This document shows positions 52,123-59,066 of a DNA stretch of 64,000 bases, piece by piece. The notes under the pieces are model-generated. The model searched no databases. It was not told where the DNA came from and worked only from the letters and a program-made list of their open reading frames with translations. The stretch lies in assembly GCF_003429665.1 (NCBI RefSeq), contig NZ_QUWK01000001.1, forward strand, positions 186,001 to 250,000. Reading direction: 5' to 3'. Source of the DNA: Sphaerochaeta halotolerans (GTDB lineage: Bacteria > Spirochaetota > Spirochaetia > Sphaerochaetales > Sphaerochaetaceae). The position numbers were made by a program, and so were the translations under genes. Numbering within the stretch: position 1 is the first letter of the stretch; every line of letters starts with the position of its first letter.

Positions 52123-53009
52123 TGAAACACAGGATGGAAAACGAGATTCTCAAGGCTGAGGTACTCATCGAGGCGATTCCCTACATCAGGACATTCGCCG
52201 GAAGTATTGTCGTGGTCAAATATGGCGGTTCGGCTATGGTTGACGAACAGCTGAAAAAGTCGGTTATCCAAGACATCGCAATGCTCAAGTACATCGGTTT
52301 GAAACCAGTGGTTGTCCATGGCGGAGGCAAGGAGATTACCAACATGCTCGACCGTCTGGGAAAAAAGAGCCAGTTCCTTGATGGACTGCGTGTAACCGAT
52401 GCTGAGACAGCCCAGGTTGCCGAGATGGTACTCAGTGGTTCCATCTCCAAGAGTCTGGTCAGTGAGTTGGAGCAGGTAGGCATCAGTGCAGTCGGCATCA
52501 GTGGTAAGGATGGGAGTACACTGCTTTGTTCAAAGAAGTTGGATGAGAAAGGACGCGACCTTGGCTACGTTGGCACTGTAGAGAAGGTCGATACGAGTTT
52601 ACTTGAGACACTACTATCCAACAACTTTGTTCCGGTGGTCTCCCCGGTTGGATCGGATGAGGAAGGAAGTACCTACAACATCAATGCAGACTATGCGGCC
52701 AGTGCTGTTGCTGGTTCCCTTTCCGCACAGAAGCTGGTGTTTCTCACCGATGTGGAAGGGATTCTCAAGGACAAGGATGATCCTTCCTCCATCATCAGAA
52801 CGCTAAGTACCAAACAGGCTGAGGCATACATACAGGATGGTACGATCAATGGTGGCATGATCCCCAAGGTACAGTGTTGTCTCGATGGATTGGCAAAAGG
52901 GGTAAAAAGTGTTCACATACTTGATGGTAGGGTTCCTCATGCCATCCTGCTTGAGATATTCACTACACGGGGGATCGGGACCATGGTAACCAAGGAGGAA
53001 CGCTCATGA
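52122..53009 (+). CDS. argB: Acetylglutamate kinase
   Basis: 295 residues. SIVVVKYGGSAMVDEQLKKS, VVVHGGGKEITNML, the NINADYAASAVAGSL substrate/ATP region, and GGMIPKVQCCLDGL near the end. It phosphorylates N-acetylglutamate. A basic N-terminal helix (ENEILKAEVLIEAIPYIR) of the kind found in arginine-inhibited hexameric kinases is present, so feedback inhibition is possible. One-base overlap with argJ and four-base overlap with argD. Confidence 0.97.
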   Translation: MKHRMENEILKAEVLIEAIPYIRTFAGSIVVVKYGGSAMVDEQLKKSVIQDIAMLKYIGLKPVVVHGGGKEITNMLDRLGKKSQFLDGLRVTDAETAQVAEMVLSGSISKSLVSELEQVGISAVGISGKDGSTLLCSKKLDEKGRDLGYVGTVEKVDTSLLETLLSNNFVPVVSPVGSDEEGSTYNINADYAASAVAGSLSAQKLVFLTDVEGILKDKDDPSSIIRTLSTKQAEAYIQDGTINGGMIPKVQCCLDGLAKGVKSVHILDGRVPHAILLEIFTTRGIGTMVTKEERS

Positions 53010-54199
53010 GCATGCAAGAGACGATACAGACAGGAAAGCATTACTTATTAGATACTTACGCCCAGGTACCAGTGGTTTTTACCGGTGGAAAGGGTATGAA
53101 CCTCATTGATGAGGAGGGTAAGCACTATCTCGACTTTGTTGGCGGAATCGCCGTCAATGCCCTTGGATATGGTGACCCTGGTCTTTCTGATGCAATCAAC
53201 AAGGTTGTTTCCGAGGGACTCTTGCATTGTTCAAACCTGTACTACAACAAGGTAGGGGTGGAAGCGGCAAAGGAGCTCTGCACACTTGCAGAGATGGAGC
53301 GAGTGTTCTTTTGCAATAGCGGGGCGGAAGCCATTGAGGCTTCCCTCAAGCTTGCCAGGAAGTTCGGGCACCAGAGTGAGGCCCCCCGTAGCGAAATCAT
53401 CTCCATGATGAATTCATTTCATGGCAGGACCTACGGTGCCGTTACCGCAACTGGACAGAAGAAGTACCATAAGAACTTTGCACCCCTTCCGCAAGGGTTC
53501 AGCTACGCAGAGTTTAATAATCTTGAGAGTGTGAAAGCCCTCATTACCGAAAAGACCTGTGCCATCATTGTGGAGCCGATCCAGGGGGAGGGAGGAATTG
53601 TTCCCTCCGAACCTGCATTCCTGAGGGGGCTTCGCTCCCTCTGTGACGAGCACAATCTTTTGCTCATCTATGATGAGGTGCAGTGTGGGATGGGACGTAG
53701 TGGAAAGCCTTTTGCGTATCAGGCCTATGGCGTGAAACCCGATGTCCTTACCACGGCGAAGGCCTTGGCAGGTGGAGTCCCCTGTGGCGCAATGCTTACT
53801 ACAGGAAAAGCAAGCCACATCTTCACCCCTGGTGACCATGCTTCTACTTTTGGGGGCAATCCACTGGCAATGGCGGCAGTGAGAGAGATGGTCAGGCGTC
53901 TCAGCGATCCTGCTTTCTGCGCCCATGTCCAGGAGATGGGGGAGTATCTGAGAGCGAAGCTTGAGCAGCTGGTGGTTCGCTACCCTGATCTCTGCATTGC
54001 GGTCAGGGGCAAGGGACTGATCAATGGGTTGGTTCTCACCGTTCCTCCCCGTCAGGTGGTGGATGCCTGTTTTGCCAAGGGTGTGCTGGTGGCAAGTGCG
54101 GGAAGTGATGTGCTGCGCTTTGTTCCTCCCTTGGTTGTAGAGAAAAAAGATATTGATGCTGTACTCGCTGTAGTGGATGAGGTACTTGCAACTTTGTAA
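53006..54199 (+). CDS. argD: Acetylornithine aminotransferase
   Basis: 397 residues, class III PLP aminotransferase. FCNSGAEAIEASLKLARKFG, SMMNSFHGRTYGAVTATGQ, IYDEVQCGMGRSGKPFAYQ with the PLP-contacting Asp, and TTAKALAGGVPCGAML with the Schiff-base Lys. It converts N-acetylglutamate semialdehyde to N-acetylornithine. ATGA overlap with argB. The asnB promoter lies across its last codons. Confidence 0.95.
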   Translation: MSMQETIQTGKHYLLDTYAQVPVVFTGGKGMNLIDEEGKHYLDFVGGIAVNALGYGDPGLSDAINKVVSEGLLHCSNLYYNKVGVEAAKELCTLAEMERVFFCNSGAEAIEASLKLARKFGHQSEAPRSEIISMMNSFHGRTYGAVTATGQKKYHKNFAPLPQGFSYAEFNNLESVKALITEKTCAIIVEPIQGEGGIVPSEPAFLRGLRSLCDEHNLLLIYDEVQCGMGRSGKPFAYQAYGVKPDVLTTAKALAGGVPCGAMLTTGKASHIFTPGDHASTFGGNPLAMAAVREMVRRLSDPAFCAHVQEMGEYLRAKLEQLVVRYPDLCIAVRGKGLINGLVLTVPPRQVVDACFAKGVLVASAGSDVLRFVPPLVVEKKDIDAVLAVVDEVLATL

Positions 54200-54214
54200 A
54201 AGAGCAGGTAGTAT
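54186..54214 (+). promoter_or_regulatory. Promoter of asnB
   Basis: TTGCAA, 17-base spacer, TAGTAT, across the argD stop. The predicted start is about 54221, 2 nt before the hexaloop hairpin. Confidence 0.5.
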
Positions 54215-54222
54215 CCTTCCAA

Positions 54223-54236
54223 GAACAAAGACGTTC
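54223..54236 (+). promoter_or_regulatory. Hexaloop hairpin GAAC-AAAGAC-GTTC, candidate ANTAR target (asnB)
   Basis: Four-base stem with loop AAAGAC, again A1 and G4. As in the gltB and glnN leaders the loop is the first part of the terminator 5' arm. Confidence 0.6.
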
Positions 54237-54268
54237 CTACCCAAATACTGGGCAAGGAGCGTCTTTTT
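54227..54268 (+). terminator. Leader terminator (attenuator) of asnB, also argD terminator
   Basis: AAAGACG (54227-54233) pairs with CGTCTTT (54260-54266); inner CCT/AGG and CCCA/TGGG continue the stem; five T follow. It ends about 18 bp before the asnB start, so asnB transcripts must read through it. Confidence 0.85.
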
Positions 54269-54285
54269 ACGTTTGGAGGTATATG

Positions 54286-55962
54286 ATGTGTGGATTTGTA
54301 GGAATGTTTGACATCCAGCGTAGTGCGAAGGACTTTCGTTCCCAGATTCTTTCCATGTCAGGGAAGATTCGTCACCGTGGTCCCGATTGGTCGGGGGTGT
54401 ATGAAGGGGAGAAGGCCATCATCAGTCATGAACGACTAGCTATTGTCGACCCACTCTCAGGAGGTCAGCCGCTGTATAGCGCAGACAGGAATGTGGTGTT
54501 GGCTGTCAACGGTGAAATCTACAATCATCAGCAGATCAGAAAAAAGTATGAGGGAGTCTATGCGTTTCAGACGCAGAGTGACTGCGAAGTCATCCTGGCT
54601 CTGTATCAGGAGAAAGGCCCTGACTTCCTTGAGGATTTGAATGGTATCTTTGCTTTTGCCCTCTATGACCAGAAAAAGGATGTGTACCTCATTGCCCGTG
54701 ACCATATCGGTATCATTCCTCTCTACCAAGGGTGGGATGACCAGGGGCACTATTATGTGGCAAGTGAGTTGAAAGCCTTGGAAGGAACCTGTAGTGCTAT
54801 TGAACTCTTTCCTCCTGGACAATCTTACTACAGTCCTGAGCGAACACTCAAGAAGTGGTATGAACGTTCTTGGACCAGGTATGATGCGGTCAAGGACAAT
54901 GGTGGTACGATAGAACAGGTTCGTGAGGCACTGGAAGCAGCGGTAAAGCGTCAGCTGATGAGTGATGTTCCCTACGGGGTGTTGCTCTCCGGCGGTTTGG
55001 ACAGTTCCATCATTGCGGCAATCACCTCAAAATATGCACAAAAACGTGTGGAAAGTGCCGATACGGAGGATGCCTGGTGGCCACGGCTCCACTCATTCGC
55101 CATTGGACTCGAAGGTTCTCCCGACCTGAAAGCTGCACGCATTGCAGCTGATCATCTCAAGACGGTGCATCATGAGGTACATTTCACCATCCAGGAGGCT
55201 CTCGATGCCCTCAGTGATGTCATCTACCATCTGGAGACCAGTGATATCACCACGGTCAGGGCAGCAACACCGATGTACCTGCTTGCCCGCGTAATCCGCT
55301 CAATGGGGATCAAGATGGTGCTTAGTGGAGAAGGAAGTGATGAACTCTTCGGTGGGTATCTCTATTTTCATAAGGCACCCAATGCCAGGGAGTTCCATGA
55401 GGAGACAGTCAGGAAGCTCTCCAAGCTGCATCTCTATGACTGCCTGAGGGCGAACAAGTCATTGGCTGCTTGGGGTGTTGAGGGACGGGTACCGTTCCTG
55501 GACAAGGAGTTCATCGATGTTGCGATGAATTTGAACCCTGATATGAAGCTCTGCCCGGTTGTTGGGGAGAACAAGCGCATAGAGAAGTGGATTCTTCGAG
55601 AGGCGTTCAAGGAGTATCTTCCAGATGAGATTGTCTGGAGGCAGAAGGAGCAGTTCAGTGACGGGGTAGGTTATAGCTGGATTGATACGTTGAAACAGCT
55701 TACCAGCTCTTTGGTCAGCGATGAACAGTTTGCCTTGGCGGCAAAACGCTACCCGATCCACACCCCTGCCACCAAGGAGGAGTACTACTACCGTACCCTT
55801 TTTGCTTCCCACTTCCCCAGTGAGAGTGCGGCGCGCTGCGTTCCACGGGAAGATTCTGTTGCCTGTTCCACGGCGACGGCTCTGGAATGGGATCGCGCTT
55901 TCAAGGCAATGAATGAACCGAGTGGGAGAGCGGTAGCCGGGGTGCATGAGTCCGCCTACTAG
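54286..55962 (+). CDS. asnB: Asparagine synthase B, glutamine-hydrolysing
   Basis: 558 residues. The class II glutaminase starts directly with Cys2 (MCGFVGMFDIQ) and has RHRGPDWSGVY and the AVNGEIYNHQQIRKKY segment. The synthetase half has the ATP PP-motif VLLSGGLDSSIIAAI and LSGEGSDELFGGYLYF. It makes asparagine from aspartate with glutamine nitrogen. The second of two adjacent ATGs (54286) is chosen because Cys must follow the initiator Met. GGAGG lies upstream. Confidence 0.97.
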   Translation: MCGFVGMFDIQRSAKDFRSQILSMSGKIRHRGPDWSGVYEGEKAIISHERLAIVDPLSGGQPLYSADRNVVLAVNGEIYNHQQIRKKYEGVYAFQTQSDCEVILALYQEKGPDFLEDLNGIFAFALYDQKKDVYLIARDHIGIIPLYQGWDDQGHYYVASELKALEGTCSAIELFPPGQSYYSPERTLKKWYERSWTRYDAVKDNGGTIEQVREALEAAVKRQLMSDVPYGVLLSGGLDSSIIAAITSKYAQKRVESADTEDAWWPRLHSFAIGLEGSPDLKAARIAADHLKTVHHEVHFTIQEALDALSDVIYHLETSDITTVRAATPMYLLARVIRSMGIKMVLSGEGSDELFGGYLYFHKAPNAREFHEETVRKLSKLHLYDCLRANKSLAAWGVEGRVPFLDKEFIDVAMNLNPDMKLCPVVGENKRIEKWILREAFKEYLPDEIVWRQKEQFSDGVGYSWIDTLKQLTSSLVSDEQFALAAKRYPIHTPATKEEYYYRTLFASHFPSESAARCVPREDSVACSTATALEWDRAFKAMNEPSGRAVAGVHESAY

Positions 55963-56019
55963 AAATGAGGATGCTCAGTTGAGCAACGACATTGGGTTTT
56001 GGTGCAACCAGAGCGAGCA

Positions 56020-56053
56020 GTTGTTCAGGGAGGACAAGTCCTCCCTGGGCAAC
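56020..56053 (+). repeat. Long perfect hairpin after asnB
   Basis: GTTGTTCAGGGAGGAC pairs with GTCCTCCCTGGGCAAC over all 16 positions (two G-U) around a two-base AA loop. No T-run follows on either strand, so it is not a standard terminator. It lies 57 bp after the asnB stop. Confidence 0.7.
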
Positions 56054-56300
56054 AGGTGTGCCAGGGGGTATTCGGACGATTCTGTTTTCTCTAGGAATGA
56101 TCCAAAATGGATTTGCAAGTACAATTCTGAAATTGGATTGTTGGTTTTCAGAATATATTGTAAGTTATTCATAAATACTATGCAGAGAATATATTGAACG
56201 AGGCAAATTGCTCGGTCAGCATCAATGATCTGGATATTGACCTGTCTTCCTGCACAACGAACAGCGTGTGGAGGCATCCTCAATTGGATTGCTGAAGAGA

Positions 56301-56330
56301 GGAGCCGATAGGACACTAATCCCATCGGCT
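56301..56330. terminator. Bidirectional terminator
   Basis: GAGCCGAT and ATCGGCTC enclose 14 bases. TTTCTT follows on the plus strand; a pyrimidine-rich CTCTCTTC follows on the minus strand. It separates asnB from the convergent FAH gene. Confidence 0.7.
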
Positions 56331-56336
56331 CTTTCT

Positions 56337-57089
56337 TCAAGCTATGGTGTTGCGAAGCACACCAAGTCCTTCGATCAGGATCTCCACCGTATCTCCCTTG
56401 TGCATCCCGCTGATACCTCCTGGCGTTCCAGTGAGGATGATGTCTCCGGGAAGCAATGTCATTACTTGGGATAGGTAGCTTACCAGGAAGGGTACGGAGA
56501 AGATTAGGTTGCTGGTATTGGACTTCTGCATGGTCCTGCCGTTGACCCTGCTTTCAATCGTAAGATTACTCGGGTCGACCTCATTGCTGATGTATGGTCC
56601 AAAGGGACAGAATGTGTCAAAACTCTTAGCCACCGTCCACTGACCCTGCTTTGGTTGCAGGTCCCGCGCTGTAATATCGTTGGCGCACGTGTACCCGAGT
56701 ATGTAAGAAGCAGCATTTTCCTCACTGACAAAATGAGCCTTCTTCCCGATAACCACGGCAAGTTCAGCCTCGTAATCGAGACGGTTGCTCATCTCTGGGT
56801 AGATGATTTCCTTGTTCGGTGCAAGTGCAGCAGTGGAAGGCTTCATGAAAACCACCGGTTCAGTGGGGATGGGAAGTTGGAATTCCTTGGCATGGTCACT
56901 ATAGTTCAAACCAATACAGATGGCTTTTGAATAATCACAGGGAGTAAGCAATGCAACCTCTTCCAAGGAGAGCTTTTCATTGGTTTCGGTATAGCTTGTA
57001 AAGGGTGAACCTTTGAGCACCTGGATGGTATTCTCTGAGAGCAGGCCATATAAGACCTCTTCTTGGTATTTGAATCGTACGTATTTCAT
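56337..57089 (-). CDS. Fumarylacetoacetate hydrolase family protein
   Basis: 250 residues. FAH core: ICIGLNYSDHAKEF, VVFMKPSTAALAP, the metal-binding RLDYEAELAVVIGKKA, GYTCANDITARDLQ and LLPGDIILTGTPGGISGM. The family hydrolyses or decarboxylates acylpyruvate-type compounds such as 2-hydroxyhepta-2,4-dienedioate or acylpyruvate. A specific substrate cannot be assigned. The start at 57089 lacks a Shine-Dalgarno but has TATGCT six bases upstream. Confidence 0.93.
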   Translation of the reverse strand: MKYVRFKYQEEVLYGLLSENTIQVLKGSPFTSYTETNEKLSLEEVALLTPCDYSKAICIGLNYSDHAKEFQLPIPTEPVVFMKPSTAALAPNKEIIYPEMSNRLDYEAELAVVIGKKAHFVSEENAASYILGYTCANDITARDLQPKQGQWTVAKSFDTFCPFGPYISNEVDPSNLTIESRVNGRTMQKSNTSNLIFSVPFLVSYLSQVMTLLPGDIILTGTPGGISGMHKGDTVEILIEGLGVLRNTIA

Positions 57090-57095
57090 AGCGTA

Positions 57096-57101
57096 AGCAT
57101 A
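57096..57101 (-). promoter_or_regulatory. -10 element of FAH gene, likely leaderless
   Basis: Minus-strand TATGCT, six bases, ATG 57089. The best -35 at 17 bases is a poor TTGTAT. Confidence 0.35.
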
Positions 57102-57160
57102 CCAAAGAGAGTGGACAAATACAATTGACAAACATCGCTTTTACCCGCACCGTAGTGGGT

Positions 57161-58753
57161 ATGGAAACCTATGCCAAATGTCCCGCACTTCGTGTCTGCG
57201 GTCACTGTCCACTCATGGAACACCCCTATCACAAGCAGCTGGAGATCCAAAGTACTTACCTACATACCCAGTTTGCACAGCTTGCCGATCGTGTAGAGCC
57301 AATGGTCGGAATGGAGGAGAAAGAAGGGTTCCTGTACCATGTGGAAGCTCAATTTGGATTGGACTGGCGTGGAAAGTTCGCTTCAGGAGTAGTAAGTACA
57401 AGGCAGAATCAATTCCTTGCCTTGGAGGCATGCATGCTTAGGCATCCCTTGGCCGAGCGGATACTGAAGACCATCAAACGTCTTGCAATTGAACACGACC
57501 TCGATACTTCCTTCCCGGCAACAAAAGTGTCACTGCGTCTCAGAGGGGACCTGGAACAGGTACTCCTGTGCTTTACCCTTTCAGAGGAGATAGAGCCTCC
57601 TTTTGCTTCTTTTTTGCACGCATTGCGAAGGGAGCATGCTGAGATAATCGGTATTGTCCTGACTGACGGGGTGAACAATCCCCTTCCATTTTGGGGTCGT
57701 TCAGCAATCGAGGAGACCCTCTGTACTCTGAAATTCTCCCTTCCTCCTACTTCTGACTTCCCCAGTTCTCCCTCCCAGGCGGAGGTACTCTACAAGAAAG
57801 TGATGGAACTTGCCCATATCAAGAAGGGGGATGTTGTAATTGACTGCTGCACCATGCATGGCATTTTGGCTTTGCTTTCTGTGGGAGAAGGAGCAAGCCA
57901 GGGTTATGTACTGCAGGAACATACCCCCTATTGTGATGAGGCAGCACTGAATGACCTTGAGCATGTACAGCGTTTTGTGGGAAACAACGAGAAACAGCTC
58001 CGGCAACTTGCAAAACGGGGAAAGGCCTGTGACATTCTCTTTCTCTCTCCATCGGAAGAGGGATGTAAACGTTCTCTTTTGGAGTCCGTTATTACCATCA
58101 GACCAAAGCGGATAATCTATCTCAGCAGGCAGGAGCGTACCTTGAAAAGGGACCTACAGTACTTGGTTCAAAACGGATTCTACCAGGTACAGGTCGTCCA
58201 AGGGGTGGATATGCATCCCCATAGTGCGAACATGCAGGTAATAGCCTCTCTGAAGTATGTACTTGCCATTCGACCTCTATGGAGAAGAGAATATGCGTTG
58301 CTCAACCATTTCTTGTATGAAGCCATCTATGTGGCTGAAGGTGAAGTGCCTCCTCCTTTATCAGTTCTGGATGATCCTTCACTCCGTCACTATGTGCAGG
58401 ACTTTGGCAGGGAAGGAGATTACGCATTGGTTGGAGAAGTCCAAGGCAAGGTGGTTGGTGCTGTTTGGGTACGGTTGTTTGATTCCCATGACCCAGGGTA
58501 TGGATTTTTGGATAAAGAAACGCCAGAGCTCTGTATTTCCATAGACTCCTCCTACCGCAGTAAGGGCCTGGGTAGTCAGCTTATTGAGGAGATGTGTACC
58601 GTTGTGAGCAATGCTGGATATCAAAGGGTATCTCTCTCCGTGCAGAAAGAGAACAGGGCTTGCAGTCTTTATCAACGCCTTGGGTTCGCTGTTGTCGATG
58701 AGAGAGGGGATGCGTATGTGATGGTGAAGTATCTTGGAAAGAGAAGTGAGTAG
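57161..58753 (+). CDS. RlmD/TrmA-like protein lacking catalytic Cys, fused to GNAT domain
   Basis: 530 residues. The first 365 follow the RNA m5U methyltransferase plan. A C7-x5-C13-x2-C16 plus C91 set matches the Fe-S cluster ligands; SQAEVLYKKVMELAHIKKGD resembles the start of the SAM domain; IRPKRIIYLSRQERTLKRDL matches the motif whose catalytic Cys (VSCNP) is here Arg323; a final VDMHPHSANMQVIASL matches the DMFPHT-type end. The SAM motif is also changed (VIDCCTMHG). Residues about 370-525 are a GNAT domain (SSYRSKGLGSQLIEEM). It is probably not a methyltransferase; RNA binding combined with acetyl transfer is a possibility. Confidence 0.8.
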   Translation: METYAKCPALRVCGHCPLMEHPYHKQLEIQSTYLHTQFAQLADRVEPMVGMEEKEGFLYHVEAQFGLDWRGKFASGVVSTRQNQFLALEACMLRHPLAERILKTIKRLAIEHDLDTSFPATKVSLRLRGDLEQVLLCFTLSEEIEPPFASFLHALRREHAEIIGIVLTDGVNNPLPFWGRSAIEETLCTLKFSLPPTSDFPSSPSQAEVLYKKVMELAHIKKGDVVIDCCTMHGILALLSVGEGASQGYVLQEHTPYCDEAALNDLEHVQRFVGNNEKQLRQLAKRGKACDILFLSPSEEGCKRSLLESVITIRPKRIIYLSRQERTLKRDLQYLVQNGFYQVQVVQGVDMHPHSANMQVIASLKYVLAIRPLWRREYALLNHFLYEAIYVAEGEVPPPLSVLDDPSLRHYVQDFGREGDYALVGEVQGKVVGAVWVRLFDSHDPGYGFLDKETPELCISIDSSYRSKGLGSQLIEEMCTVVSNAGYQRVSLSVQKENRACSLYQRLGFAVVDERGDAYVMVKYLGKRSE

Positions 58754-58756
58754 TTC

Positions 58757-59006
58757 ATGAAGATTGATTATATGACCAAGAACGGAATTGTGGTTGCAAA
58801 GGTGTCCTCAAAGGAAGTTTTATTCTCAGATTGCTGGAGAAGTGCTCCAGAAATTTGTGACCTACCAGATGCGGCTTGCCATTGTAGGGGATTTCACCTC
58901 TCTTGGTAGCTCCAGTTTGCGCTCCTTTATCCTGGAAAGCAACAAGGGAAAGGAAATTTACTTCACAGAAGAGGAAGAAAAGGCAATGAATTGGCTGGTT
59001 AGCTAA
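58757..59006 (+). pseudogene. DUF4180 protein, internally deleted and frameshifted
   Basis: The first frame gives an N-terminal DUF4180-like piece (MKIDYMTKNGIVVAKVSS). After KEVLF the homology moves to another frame with the family C-terminus: QIAGEVLQKFVTYQ, RLAIVGDF, LRSFILESNKGKEIYF, EEEEKAMNWL. About 35-40 residues expected between the parts are missing. The break lies near 58815-58825. It begins 3 bp after the methyltransferase-like gene. Confidence 0.7.
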
Positions 59007-59066
59007 ATTTCTTCTGCTGATTTCCACTATTCTCTGGTACAATGCAGGAAATCTCGAGGAGTCAAA

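Larger units (their letters stand above)
55963..56336. other. Intergenic stretch after asnB
   Basis: 374 bp with no supported gene. It holds the 16-bp hairpin at 56020-56053 and a bidirectional terminator at 56301-56330. The DNA between them is AT-rich. The one long minus-strand frame has no ribosome site, no homology that I recognise, and crosses both hairpins. Confidence 0.5.

Noticed and set aside
55975-56340. Minus-strand open frame of 121 codons after asnB
   Set aside because: It runs through the 16-bp hairpin and the terminator, has no ribosome site and no family resemblance.
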